From positions 2,373,501 to 2,437,500 of the forward strand of contig JACVTC010000003.1 in NCBI GenBank assembly GCA_016946835.1: a stretch of 64,000 bases of DNA, given 5' to 3'. The position numbers were made by a program, and so were the translations under genes. This DNA comes from Neocallimastix lanati (nom. inval.) (Eukaryota > Neocallimastigomycota > Neocallimastigomycetes > Neocallimastigales > Neocallimastigaceae). Positions 35,331 through 49,480 of this stretch are shown one piece after another (within the stretch, counting starts at the first letter, position 1; each line of letters starts with the position of its first letter). The notes under the pieces are model-generated. The model was not told the DNA's origin and did no database searches. It saw only the letters and a list, made by a program, of their open reading frames with translations.

Positions 35331-38300
35331 TTAATTTGATAACCAAGCTTCATTTATTAATTTACACCACTCTTTTAATTCACTTCTTAATCCAGCAATA
35401 AATAATATTGTATTATCACTGGTAACTCTTAATACTATATTATGACTATCATCTTTTTCATCATCATAAGATAATTCTTCATTACTATTACTATTACTAT
35501 TACAATTATTATGAGTATTTGAATTATTATTAATATTTGTATTCATATTCATATTCATATTAATATTGGTATTTGTATCGATATTATTATTGGTATTTGT
35601 ATTGGTATTGATATTGGTATTTGCATTGATATTTGTATTGGTATGAATATTCATATTCATATTAGTATTAGTATTAGTATTAGTATTGGTATTGATATTA
35701 GTATTAGTATTGGTATTATTATCAACTAAATTGATATCATTATAACTAATGGCTTCATCATCATTATTATAAGTATTAAGATGTTGTTGATTTGATAAAA
35801 ATGGTGTTGAAAGTGAACGGAACATTGAAAGTGGTATAGTATTTTTTATATTATTGTTATTAGTATTTGAACTTGAACTTGGAGTTGAATTTGTATTATT
35901 ATTATCATAAAAATTATTATTATAATTATTATTATAATTATTATTATGATATTTGTTATTAGTATTAGTATTAGTATTAGTATTCGTATTATTACTGTGA
36001 GCACTATTATAATTTGAATTTAGTGTATAGAGATTTATTTCTTTTTCCATATCATCAATATTTATATTATAATTGTTATTATGATAGAATGGACTAATTT
36101 CCATTTTATTATTGGAATTTGTATTACTATTACTGTTACTGTTACTATTACTATTACAACTATTAGAATTGGAATTAGTATTATTATTGAAATTATGATG
36201 ATTACTATAGATATTATTTATATATATATTTTCAGAAATTAAATCTTCATTGGAGGCTACAGGACTTTTCAAACGACTTATTGCTGTATTACTATCTATC
36301 ATGACACGACTACCTCTAGGAGTATTTAGAGGTGATGATCCATCCTGTGAGGTTATCGTATCCGTATTATTTGATGAAAGAAGTTTTGCTGGTGGACTCT
36401 TCTGTTTTTTATGATCAAATTTTATGACACGTAATATACGAATATTTTCATCATCTTTAAAGGTGACCAAATTATCAGCTAATGGTCCACTCTTTACTGT
36501 ACATTGAACAAGACAATCCCCAAATAAAAAGAATAAATAGTTTTGTTTAATTGTGACTTCTTTCATTAATTGTTTCCATTTACTACTTCCTACAATAACT
36601 ACATTATTATTATTGTTACCATTTTTATTACTGATTTGATTAATCCATTCTTGGTCGACTAAATCAGCACTTGGGTAATTCTTAAGATTACTATTACTTT
36701 TAGCAAGACTTTTAAGCGTAAAATTACTACCGTTATTTAATTTAGATGAAGAAGCGGAGGAAGAACGGTAAAACATTTTTTGAACATAGAGAATATCGCT
36801 CTTAAGGAAACGGCCATTAATAAGATGACGACTATTAACATCATACCCTACGAAATCATCAACCGCTTTTCTTAATAATTGGAATCCACGTTCTGTACTT
36901 TCCCATTCTCTTTTCCTTTCATTACATTCAGAAACAAGTTTTTCCAATTTATTAAGTGCCGATTTTAAACATTTAAAATCTTTATGCGTAGAAGGAGTAT
37001 ACCTTATTAGTTCTCGATAGAGTAAACGATACCGTGGTAAACGTTGTACCGGTAAAATTAAAAATCCTTGTAAACTAATTTGGGAATGATCTGGATGAGA
37101 TTTAATCGTTTTTAAATAAGATTTAATTCTTCTACGACGGATGACATTATGAATGTTAGCACTTAATTTCTCAATAAAATTAATTGATTTTTCAAAATTA
37201 TTATAGTATTCCGAATAAATTTTGAAGAAGGAAAGATACGATAGAATCATTTTTCCAAATTCTTTTTCTTCTTCTTCATAGGTTTTCAACATACTTGGAT
37301 ATAAATGATCACGATGAAACATTAGAATGGCTTTTACATTTGAAAATACGATGGAACTTTCTTCTGCTGTTAATAAGCCCAGACGAGACATGGGATCAAT
37401 ATAGATGTTTTCTAAGATCTTTAATTGATTAACATAGCGTTTTTCAGAACTTATAATTTCTTTGATAACATCTTCTCTTAAACTACTTTTTATTTCGGTT
37501 GAACATTTTTTCTTTTTGGATATATTTCTTGATGGCATTGCAATATCAAGATAAGAAGGAGGATTTAATGGAGAATGATCTTCAATTTTTGAGGAAGGAT
37601 TGACCGATTCTTTTAAACCATTATCATTATTACTAATGAAGATACTATGAGAATCATGACGCCTTTTATTATCATTATTATTATTATTATTTTTATTATT
37701 ATTATTTTTATTTTTATTATTATTCGTATTATTATTATTATTATTATTGCTATTGCTATTGCTATTATTTTTTTTAGTATTATTTTTATTATAATGTTTC
37801 TTATTATCTAGAGATTTTTGTTTAATCGAAGAAGGATCATCTTCTGAATCACTAGTATTTATTCTTGATGAAATAAATTGGGAAAGAAGAGAAGGATTTA
37901 ATGATTGAGTTCGATTATTATAATTCAAAGAATAATGTTTGGATTTATTTCTATATATTGTTTCATTTCCTTCATCTATATTATCACTATCAATATCCCA
38001 TTTAACTTTCAAAGTTTTATTTTTTTCTTTTCCACCCCTTTCTAATAACATATTTTTACAATCAATTTCATTTTTATTATTATTTCCATTATCATTATCA
38101 CTATCATTATCATTATCTTTATTGTTTTTATTTTTATTTTTATTTTTACTTTTATTACTATTTTCATTCGCAATGATAATTTCAGGTATTTTTCTATCAT
38201 CTTCATTAATATAATCTGTTTTTTCTGTGATCAATGTATTATCAGCAGTTGAAGTTTTCTTCATAGAACTAACTCTTGATGGTGGTAATAAAATATCATC

Positions 38301-39992
38301 AAAACTAAACCTCTCAATTATATTGATATCATCATCATTTGTCATGGTAATACTATCATTATAACTATGACTATGGATACTTTTAGAGGATTTATTATAA
38401 TCAGTTACCTTTCTTTCATTATTATTTTCAAACATAGATTTTACTTTACGATTAGAATCATGAGGAATTGCTTTATAATTATTTATTAATGTTTCAGAAT
38501 CCAGTTGTTTGTTAGTAAATCTTTTTTCTTTGGCTGTAAATGTTAAATAGTCGTCATCATCGGTTTCTTCACTACTTCTAAATGAACTTAAATAACTGCT
38601 GTAGGGTCGTATTGATTGTTCATTTTGATTAGTTGTATTCATTAATTTTGGATCTTCTTTTATTGTTACTCTCTTATTAGAATTAACAAATTCTTTCTTT
38701 ATACTTTCACTACCTTTAAGAATACTTGCAATATTTTTATTTAATAATGATGTATAATTATTATTGCTATTGTTGTTGTTATTATTATCATTATTATAAT
38801 TATTATCATTATCATTATTATTGTTACTATTATCACTATCATTAATTACATTAGAAGTAGTATTTATTTCATTAATCGTTACTCTTTTTCTCTTCAAGTT
38901 TTCTTGAGTATTATTATTATTATTAATACTTGGATCATAACTTAAACTTTTTTTCTTTTTTACTTGAATTTTTTTAACATTATTATTAATATCATTTAAA
39001 TTTTCCATAATTTGTTGCTCTTTTATAGGTTCATTATTTTCCTTATTATTTTTTAAATTCGAATTCCCCTTTTTCTTGATTTCTGAATTTAATGTATTTC
39101 CATTTATATCATTAGTATTGTATTTATTAGTATTTTCGTAAGGTAATATATCAAATGGATCACCTTGTTTAAAAGTAATTATATCAAATGAATGAGGATG
39201 ATAATCTATTTTTTCTGGTGAAAATGCCATTACGTGGGAGGGAGAACTACTCTGAATTCTTTTATGTCTTCTTTTACTATTTTTTGTTTCAATTGGGATT
39301 GGACAATTAATATTGGCATCAAATTTTGGATGATATATTAAATGATCATTTTTAATTATTAAATTACTATTATCATTATTGTTATTAATATCATTTTTAA
39401 GATTATTTTCTTCATCAATTATTTTCATTGAATTATTGTCATTATCTAAGAGTAATAATAAAATATATATATAACATTATATTATTATTATTAATATAGT
39501 AATAATTAAGTAATTTTTAATTAATAAAATAATTTAAAAAAAAAGGAATAAATATTATATATATATATATATATATTAAAAAAAAAATTAATATTTTTCT
39601 AGAAAATATATATATATTATAAAAAAAAATATTTATCTTTGATTAAATTTAATTTTTATTACCTTTAATATCTACACTATTATAATTGATATTATTATTT
39701 ATATTTATATTATTATTATTAATGATATTGTTATTATTGTTCTTGTTCCTATTGTTGTATTTATTATCATCTTCCATTTCATTTTGTTTTTCATTAATAA
39801 TTTCTTCACTAAAGCTATCTAAAATAACATAATTTGAATTAAATGAGAGATCCGAATAAATATTATTACTTGAGGTGATGTTAACAACAGAAATTTTACT
39901 TAAACTTTCGGTATAACTAGGAACATCTCCAAATTCTTGATAAACTTTGTGACCCAAAAACTCTGAGTTAATGTTAGGATCTTGCTTTATAG

Positions 39993-40032
<40 letters not shown>

Positions 40033-40776
40033 GTTGTTGTTGTTGTTGCTATTGCTATCATTGTTATTATTAATATTATTATTATTATTTTTATCATTGT
40101 TATCATTGTTATTGTTGTTATTCTTAATTGAATCATGATTATTATTAATTGAAATATTATTATTCTTAATTGAAATATTATTATTATTATTATTAATTAA
40201 GTCATCTTTATTCTTAGTCGAAATATGATCATTATTCTTAAGAGAATCATTATTATTTGAATTTTCCTGTGCCAAAGAATTAAGGTTAGTTGAATTTTTA
40301 TCTTTAATTGGATAGCCATCTTTTATAAATGAATTCTTTTGCTTAATCAAATCATTACACGACTCATATGGATTTGGAATATCTAAATCGGTTGATTCAT
40401 CAGCACGTTCTTTTCCTTTACGACTTGCGGGTTTAATTTTTTTCTTTTTAGAAGTACCATTTTGAAAAAAATCATCCTCATATGTATATATTGGATAAGC
40501 TTTATTGGAACTACAACAAGGAAGATCTAAAACATTAACTGAATCATTTGATTTTATCACACCATTATTCATTTGACTTTTAGGATTTATAGGAATATTA
40601 TTACTCTTTTTATTATTGATATTATTATTGATATTATTATTATTATTATTATTATTGTGATTGTTATTGTTGTTGTTATAATTATTAATTATATCTAATT
40701 TTGGAGAACTATTAATATAATATTTATTATTTTTGTTATTATCACTATCAACATTTCCATCATAAATTAAAACTGA

Positions 40777-40817
<41 letters not shown>

Positions 40818-41499
40818 GATAATAATTAATTTTATTATTTTTTCCTATTTCAACAATTTCTTCACCATTATTGATGAGATCCTCAGTGGATGAATTATCC
40901 GTTATTTCTTTAAATATTTATATTAGAACAATAATATGTATTATTAAAAATGTAATATAATTTATTATATAGTTTTTATGATCTATAATATATTTTACCT
41001 GTTGGTTGCATTAACAATGAATAATCAAATTCATCTTTAAATTCTTCTGGAATAATTTCGTTGTTATTTGTTTTCTTTTTATCTTCATCTATACTATCAT
41101 TTACTAAATTAATAGAATACTTATTTTCCTGGCTTATTTGATTATTACTATTATTTTCACTATCACTACAATATAAGGAATCTTTATATTATTAATATAA
41201 ATAATTAATTTAATAATAATATATATATATATAAAATAAAAATTCTTTTATATTATATTTAATTTTTAAAAAGAAAAAATATATATATTTATATAATATA
41301 TAATAATAACCTTTTTCTAAATCCGATAAATCAATTTCATTTTTTGAAATAAATTTATCAAAAATTGCACCAATAAATGATTTACTCTAAATAAATATAT
41401 ATTTTAAAAAATAAAATTAAAAATAATAAATAATAAATAATAAATAATAATATAAATAAAGTAAAATAATAATTAATAATTAATAGTATTCATTAATAT

Positions 41500-41534
<35 letters not shown>

Positions 41535-43580
41535 TGATATTATAAATAAAAAAAATTTTTTTAATATAAATTTATTATTTTAATACTATGATAAAAAAAA
41601 AAAAAAAAAAAAAAAAACTATTAAAAAAAATTTTTTTTTATATATATATATAATATTACCCCACGTCTTTTACTTTGAGAACTTGATAATTTCATATTAT
41701 TAACATTTTCAGATTCACTCATAAAACTAATGTTATTGCTTTTTCTTTTATTAATATTTTTATTCTTACTTTTCGTTATTTTATTACCATTATCCTTATT
41801 ATCTTTATCCTTATTTTTGTTATTAATAGGGTAATCATTAAATGATTTATTATGCGAGTCAATACTATTTAACTTATTCTTATTACTTAAAGAATTTGGT
41901 TGGTCTATTAAATAACTAGATCTTGAATTTTTATATGCTTTTCTTTTCATTTCCTCTTTTCTTAAAATTTCCTTAGTTGTATTTTCCAATTCAACATGAT
42001 TAATATTACAATTTGCTGAGAAAGAAATTACTGGGGTTATTGATGTCGTTGGTAAGTGATATATTGGATTAACTGGGTAAAGGTAAGAACTATTTAAAGA
42101 AGAAACAGAAGAACAAAAACTTATGTTTGACAAAGATTCATTTGGATTTTGATACTTTTGATTTGTTTTACTTTTTTTATCAGATTTACTCTTTATATTA
42201 CTTTTACTCCTTTTACCCTTTTTAGTATTTTTTGTAGTTTTTTTATTGTTTTTATTATTATCATTAATATTATTATAATCATTTATATCATAAGTAATGC
42301 AATTAATAGATTTGCCTTCAAGAGGATAATTTCCTAATATTTATTAATGTTATTATTTTTATATAAGTTAGCATTTATATTATAATAATAGCTTTATTAA
42401 AAATATTATTTTATATTTTATTATATATATATATATATATAAATAAATTTTAACCATTTTACCTTGATCATTATTATTATTAATATTATTAATATCAGCT
42501 TTATTAGCAATATCATCATTATTATAATTGGCATTAATGTTTTGATTATCATTATTATATTTGTTTTCTTTATTATTATTACTCTTGTTGTCATTGTTTT
42601 TATTGTTGTTTTTATAATTATTATTAATGCTATAATTATCATAATTATTATCATTATAATTATTATTATAAATATTATTAGCTTTAGTGTTTGAGATAAA
42701 ATTTCCTGGATCACTTGAAGAATGACTATTATATGAAATTATTGGGGTAGCAATAGGTGAATAGCTTACTCTCTTTTTACTTTTATTTTTACGATTACTT
42801 TTACTATTGTTACTAATAGGAATAAATGTTTCTTTTTTTGGTGAGGAATATATTTTATTTTTAATTTTGTTCTTTTAAAATAAATATAAAAATAAATATT
42901 AATATGAAATTATATTATCAATTATTATTTTTCAAAAAAAAAAAAAACATATATATATATATATAATATATCATATTATATTTTTATAAGGAAGAGTAAT
43001 TAATAATTATAATATATATAGATTAAATAATTATTTAAGATAAAAAGTAAAGAAAAAATATTATTTATTAAGTATTATTTCTTTTAGTATTAATTTATAA
43101 TATAATATTTATAATTACCTTAATATTTTTATTTAATAAATTTAATTCTTTTGGAGGTGATAGATTTTGCATTCTATATGATTTCAGTTGTGGTTCTTTT
43201 CTATTATAATCATTATTATTATCATAGTCATTATAGTAAGGTCTATTAGTTTTTTTATTTCTGTTATCATTATTCAATTGATATTGTTCTTTTGGACTTG
43301 GATAAGAAATAGGAGAAGTACAATATTTACTGTTAAAATTGTTATTATCATTATTATAATTATTGTTTATACAGTTATAATCATTATAATCATCATAATT
43401 ATTATTATAATTATTATTATCAATATTAGTAATATTGTTATTATTATAATTGTTATTATAATTATTATAGTAATCATTGTAATTATTTTTAGGGGAAGAT
43501 GAATAATCATAATTTTTCCTTCTCCATCCTTCATTGACAATTTCATCATCATTATTATTATTTCTTCCATTATTTTTTAA

Positions 43581-43631
<51 letters not shown>

Positions 43632-44477
43632 AGCATTATACCCATTATCATAATTATAATTAGGAATATTTAACGGTGACAAGTAATTATACTCTATATT
43701 ATTTCCATGATCATTATTTTGTTTCAATGGATTTGGCAAAACATTATTATTATTATTATTAATGTTATTGTTGTTATCAATTTTATTATCAATTTTATTA
43801 TCAATTTTGTTATTTATCGTATTATTTATTTTATTGTCCTTTTTTTTATTCATTTTATTGTCCACTTTTTTATTCATCTTATTATCCATTTTATTATTCA
43901 TTTTATTATCCATTTTATTTGTTTTATTTTTATTTTTTGATTTGGAATCATCATGTGGTTTACGTTCTTTTTTCTTTCGAGTTGGCGAGGCTGGTCGTTC
44001 CTTTGGATGATGTATTTTTTGTTCCTGTTTTTTAAATTGAGAATCGGTCTCACTGGAATCTAAATTTTGTAATGGAGATGAATAATTATGATTACGTTTT
44101 TTAATTTGTTCATCCTCTTTCTTAATACGATTAACAATTTTATTATACTTATAATAACGTTCTATGGAATACTGATTATTAATAAAATTACTTTTTTTAT
44201 AAGAGCCAAAAATTTTTTCTCCTTTTTTTGGATTCTGCATACGATTCATAAATTCTACCATATTTTCTTGAGAATTGTCATTACAATTCTCCTTATCTTC
44301 ATCCTGTTTATTTATTGGAATTTTTCCATTTTTTTTATTGTTATTCTTTGAAGTTTGATATAATTTATTTTGACGATTTTGTACTAAATTCTTCTGAGGA
44401 TTATTTTCAGACAGAATATAGATTTGACTATTTTGTTTTTTATTATTATTATTTTTTTTAATTGTATTAAAATTCAT
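35331..44477 (-). CDS. Giant RhoGEF (Dbl-homology) protein, seven exons
   Basis: Proposed exons on minus: 44477-43119, 42871-42463, 42333-41660, 41386-41311, 41181-40999, 40907-39663, 39445-35331. All introns are GT-AG (91-273 bp), and every junction keeps phase, giving 8061 nt or 2686 residues. Residues 1-1970 are mostly disordered: polyAsn, Lys-Met-Asp-Asn repeats in exon 1, basic and Ser/Pro patches. About 1971-2166 is a Dbl-homology domain (IISSEKRYVNQLKILENIYI, then SLQGFLILPVQRLPRYRLLY), which catalyses GDP-GTP exchange on Rho-family GTPases. A PH-like region starts at about 2190 (NGRFLKSDILYV; NYLFFLFGDCLVQC), is broken by about 320 residues of Asn/Thr/Ser repeats, and ends with LRVTSDNTILFIAGLRSELK and EWCKLINEAW. 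Role: cytoplasmic or membrane-associated control of polarity and actin. The alternative is two genes, split at the stop inside the last intron (39649); the DH assignment is safe either way. Confidence 0.8.
39446..39662 (-). other. Intron joining the two open frames of the RhoGEF gene
   Basis: Donor AAAG|GTAATA at 39663/39662 and acceptor CTCTTAG|AT at 39446/39445. The joined codon is GAT (Asp), and the downstream frame is the one containing the Met at 39428. Unspliced, translation stops four codons later at 39649, which makes exon 6 look like the end of a separate gene. Confidence 0.7.
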
Positions 44478-44761
44478 TATTTATATTTATATTTATGTTT
44501 ATGTATATATATATATATATTATCAATTCTTTTTTTTTTTTTTTTTTTTTTTTAATATTATTATTATTATTTTCTTTACACTACTATTATTACTACTACT
44601 ACTATTATTATTATTATTATATAAATAAAATTGATTAATTTTTAATTAACTGTATATTATTATATTAAAAATAACATTTTGATATAATAAAAACATGTAT
44701 TTTTTTTTTTTTTATTTATTTTATCTTTATTTGTATTTGTACTTGTTATATATTTGTATTC

Positions 44762-44796
<35 letters not shown>

Positions 44797-47700
44797 TTAT
44801 TTTTATTCTTATTTTATTTTCTGTTTGTTTTTACTTCTTATTTTTGTTTCTTTTAATTATTATTATTATTGTTTTACTTTATTATATTTAGTTTCGCTTT
44901 ACTAAACTTTTCCTATTTTGTCTAAAAAAAAAAAGTATAATATATATATATTTATATAAAAATACTGAATATTTATATAATAAAAATAACAATACTGTTA
45001 TATAATGTATATATATATGTATATATATAAATATATAAAGTAAAAAAAATTTTTATTAGCATTCTTAAAAAAAATAATAATAGTATAATAATGTTAATAT
45101 TAAAATTGGATTAAATTATATATAATATATAAAAATATTTAAATATAATATTTCTATTAATTTTAAATTTCAAAATTATAATCACCTAAAAATATTAAAA
45201 TTCTTTAATATTCTTTTTTTTTTTTCCTTTAATTATTTATTTTTTCTCTTTATTACTAATTTATTTCTGATGTCCCAAAAATTTTTTTTTTCTTCTTTAT
45301 TTTGAATACTTTTATTTTTTTATAATTAAATCAAAATTACAAAAGATAAAAGAAATAGAAAAAAAAAAAAAAAAGGAAAAAAAAAAAAACTTTAAAAATA
45401 TTTTTAATAATAATATATAAAAAAGAAAGATAGTACTTTAATTTTTTATAAAATAATATATATATATATATATATAATTTATTTCCTTATTATTATTAAT
45501 AAAAATTGAATATAGAATGTTATAAATATAAAAATAAGTAAATAAATTTAATCACTAAAAAATTAGATTTATAAAAATAATGACGTTTTATTTTTTTAAT
45601 TTTTTAATATTTATTAATAATAATGTTTGGATTATAATACGTTTTTTCTTTTAATGAATTATTGAATTGCTATTTAAATATCTTTTTTTTTTTCTTCAAT
45701 TTGTTTTTTTTTTTACACAATTTATTTTTAAACAAAGAAAGTATAATATCCTTTTTTTTTATATATATATAAAATTATTTCAATAATTTCATAATTTAAA
45801 AATAATTATCTATATTTTTTTTCAAATATAATATTTTATTTTTCCTATTTTTTATTTTCTTTAATTGAATAATAAAAAAAGTATTATTTTTTTCATTATT
45901 CTTGTATTATACTTTCTTGTTTTAATTTATTCGCTTTAATAATAATAAAAAAAAAAAAAAATTAAGACTTTATAAAATATAAATTTCTTTAAAATTTAAT
46001 GTCAAACGTGTGGATGTTAAATATTTTAAACTTTTAATTAAAATTTAATTATACATATATATAAATTATATATATATAGAATTTAACATATGTAATGTAT
46101 TTTAAAAAATAAATTAAATTTTTAATTAAAATATATGTCATATTTTTTTTTTTTTTTTTTTTTAAAGTTTATATATATATACTATTTTATATATTTTATA
46201 ATTTCACTTCATGAAAAAAATAATTATATTATTATGTCTTTTTGTATAAATAATGTTTAAATATAATATTTTAGATTTATATAATATTGTATTAATTCAT
46301 TATCTTTTATTATTATAAATTTAACATATTTTAAATAATGTTATACTATTAGATTTATATTATAATTTCCCTCAAAATTTGTTAATATTAAAAAATTTTT
46401 ATTGTTTTATTTCTTAATATGTTTAGTATTAAATTATTTTCCCTCTAATTAATTATTATTATTCAATATTTATAAATCTTTAAAATCAAAATCTAATATT
46501 TTTTTCTTTAGATATTACTCAATTAATTGGTCTTTTTTTATTTTATTTTAATGTATTTTATTTTTTTATTTTTTTATTTAAATAAGTCATGTAAATTAAA
46601 AAATGTATGTATATAAATTATAAAATGAAGATAAAAAAAACTTTAATACAAATTAATTTTTTTAATTTTGATTTTTGATTCAGTAGTATTTTTTTTTATT
46701 TTATTTCAAAAGAATAAACAGTGAAATATAAAAATTTTAATTTTTCCTTTTTTAGTTATAATTAAAAATAATAAAAATTTTAACAATATAAAATAAAAAA
46801 TTAAAATAAAAATTTAAATAAAATAAAAAGAAATATTTAAAAATAATAAATATTTTAATAATATATAAAATAAAAAAATAAAATAATAATAAAAAATAAA
46901 ATTGAAATAAAAATTAGAAATAAAATATAAAGAAAATATAAAGAAAATTTTTATATAAAAACGTAAAAAATATATTTAATTTAAATTTGAAATTCTCTTT
47001 TTTGTATTTTTTTTTTTTTTTTTTAAATTTCATTATATTATAAAAGGATAATATAAAATTATAATAAAAAAATATATTAAAATAAGTATATTATCATTTA
47101 ATGAATATTATAATAAAATTAAGAATAATATTTAAAATAGTAACAATAATAACTTTTGAAATTTTATTTAATACATAAGACATATAATTTAACATCAAAG
47201 ATATTTTTCTAATTCTTTATTACTCTTGTAATTCTTGTTATCAAATATTTGAACTTTTAGTAAACTATTATTAAATATAAATTTAAAGTATATATCAACA
47301 AAAAAAAAATAAATAAAAAAAAAAAAAAAAAAAAAAAAAAACATACATACATATATGCATATTATACAATATTTTTTAGTTTTAAAAAATAAAAAAACAT
47401 ATATATATAAATACATATTATACTCTATTTTCACAAATTTATTTTTATTTTTTTTATTTACAGTTAAATTGTGAAGCAGAATTTTATTATTATTTTTACA
47501 TTTTAATAATATCAATATATATCAAATATATATATATATATTCCAAAAGATGTTCTTTTTCCTTCTTATTTTTATTAAATGTAATATTTAAATTAAGCAT
47601 TTTTTCTCTTTTTATAAACCTATTATTTTTATTAAGATAAATCATAATTACGCTTATTTTTATAGACAATTCTATTACTTTTATTATGATAAGATAAATC

Positions 47701-48790
47701 ATTAAAGTGTATTACTTTTTGTAAACAATCCTATTAGTTTTATTAATAAAATTCAAAATAACGTTGATTTACCGTGCTTACTTGAATTTTAATTATTTAG
47801 TTTATATTAAATAAATACTTTTTATGTATTATAAATTTATTATTATAAATTTTTTTTTTATTATTATTTAAAGGTTTTTAATAACATCATTTTTCTTTAA
47901 TGTTTATTATTACTAATTATTAATTATTAATTATTATTAATTGTTAATTACTATTATTATTATTTAAAGTTATTCTTTTGAAAATATTATAGTTCTCATT
48001 TTTTTTCATTTAATACTAATAATATAATATTGTATTATATACAAAAAAAGATATACATATTTTAATAATTAAATTAAAAAAATTATATTTCTACTAAAAA
48101 TATAAAAATAGAAGAGTTACATATAACAATATTAGAAATTATATATTCAAAATCTTAAAATATATAAATACATTTTTATAATAGTTATAATGAGTTAATG
48201 TCAAAAAAAAACCAAATGTATACAGCTTTAGTCTATGAATATCTGATATTAGAGAGGAATTTTGTTTAATTTGGCATTATCAATTATTATTAAAAGATCA
48301 AGTAAAGATTTGAATTAAGTTCATTAATGAGAAATTATTAGGTGGAGAAGGATATCAGAAAAAAAAATTTAAATAACAAATTTATAATGTAAACTTTGAT
48401 AATACTTGTGTATATGCTGTTTTTGTATGTAGGAGATAAATATTTAGAGTAGAGTAAATCCACTATTTATTTATTGAGATGTAAATAGAAGATTTGTATT
48501 TCATATTTTTTTTGAATAAATAAAAGTTTAAATATCTTAGAGTTGAAAGATAATGCCTTCGTTTATAAATTTTTAAATCAAATCATGTAAATTTAACAAT
48601 TTGGGATCTTTATATATTCTTTTTTGCAATTTAAAATTTTACTTATTTATTTATTGGTATTTTTTTTTGTTTTTGTTTTTGTTTTGTTTTGTTTGTTTGT
48701 TTGTTAGTTTGTTTGTTTGTCTGTTTGCAGTAGCAATTATTGTGAGGTTTTAACTTTATTTATTTATTTACTTATTTATTACATGAATAT

Positions 48791-48831
<41 letters not shown>

Positions 48832-48911
48832 AGAATTGATAAAATAAACAAATATTATTTGTCCAATTAGAATGAAATAATATTTAAAATAGTATTAAAT
48901 AATAAAGTATA
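44478..48911. other. AT-rich intergenic region upstream of the RhoGEF gene
   Basis: (TTA)n tracts near 44765-44797, many T and A runs, and (AT)n. A patch at 48190-48560 has mixed composition with short protein-like pieces on + (for example MYTALVYEYLILERNFV) but frequent stops; not recognised. A (GTTT)n-type microsatellite occupies about 48661-48727 and poly-A about 48799-48830. The minus frames 47195-47702 are low-complexity. Confidence 0.65.
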
Positions 48912-48987
48912 TAAATAAATTCAGAAAAAAGTTCCAATACAACGAACCTCACTTATATGATTAGGATTTGAATTGACTATCTGAAAG
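48912..48987 (-). repeat. Dispersed repeat, inverted copy of 33566-33640
   Basis: On minus it reads AGATAGTCAATTCAAATCCT, followed by AATCATATAAGTGAGGTT and GGAACTTTTTTCTGAATTTA; see the plus-strand copy. Confidence 0.7.
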
Positions 48988-49195
48988 AAATTATGGTCTT
49001 CTCTTTCAAAGGCATTGGGTCCTGCCTGTCTGTCTTAACTGCATTTTCAGCGTTGACCCTCCTGGTTAGTTTGCCCTTGTACCATCATCGAAATAGCAAA
49101 CCTTGTCGAGTACTTGCCCTAGGCATAATTTCTGTAAAGAGAGCCGCAGATCTCACCAAGAATGGTATTTTAGAATAATCATCAGTAATGATCTG
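48988..49195. other. GC-rich island (about 45% G+C) of unknown origin
   Basis: 49021-49140 has 54 G/C in 120 bases, far above any flank and above most genes here. An open frame of 61 codons on + (48993-49178) and a mostly open minus reading (FLVRSAALFTEIMPRASTRQ and beyond, with one stop) exist. Neither matches a family I know. It lies between a dispersed repeat and a LINE fragment. Confidence 0.45.
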
Positions 49196-49229
49196 GTTAT
49201 TAAATAAAACGTCACATTCGTAATAAATC

Positions 49230-49480
49230 CTTTATTGGAATAAAGAGTTATATAATTTTATTATTCATTCTCTATATGATTTGTTTCAATTCTAAATCAT
49301 TTGAAAACGGTACACCTAAATAAATATAGCAATTCGTTTTAAGTAATACTTGACTTGAAAGATAAAAGGTAGGGTTACTATTATTAAGAAATCTTAAAAC
49401 TTCCCCATGTACTACTAAAATGGTACAATTATTGATACCAAATTGCATTTCATTATTTCTTTCCCCTCTACTAGTAACGG
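49230..49480 (-). pseudogene. LINE RT fragment of a different subfamily, fused to LINE C
   Basis: On minus the reading NEMQFGINNCTILVVHGEVL, then PTFYLSSQVLLKT and CYIYLGVPFSNDLELKQI, aligns with the NEMTFGIEKCATMVI ... YIYLGIPFSDDLLLEHI stretch of LINE A. It follows without a stop after the C-terminal tail of LINE C (IIDEWEKLEAVTS), an order not possible in one intact LINE. A chimeric junction lies near 49480. Confidence 0.7.

Noticed and set aside
37939-38214. 91-residue Leu/Ser-rich frame on +
   Set aside because: Antisense shadow of the RhoGEF exon 7 Asp/Asn-rich region.
39649-40572. Separate 307-residue Asn-rich gene starting at 40572
   Set aside because: The reading frame is open upstream to 40907 and splice sites at both ends fit the larger RhoGEF model; the Met is internal.
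41621-42133. Separate 170-residue gene
   Set aside because: It is the 3' part of exon 3 read into the following intron; the frame is open upstream to 42333.
42464-42694. Ile-rich frame on + and similar Ile/Met-rich frames at 43188-43570
   Set aside because: Antisense or shifted readings of Asn-rich exons.
48993-49178. Secreted peptide gene (61 codons on +)
   Set aside because: No signal-peptide-like start with clear cleavage, no homologue known to me, and the strand opposite is also largely open; kept only as an unexplained GC-rich island.
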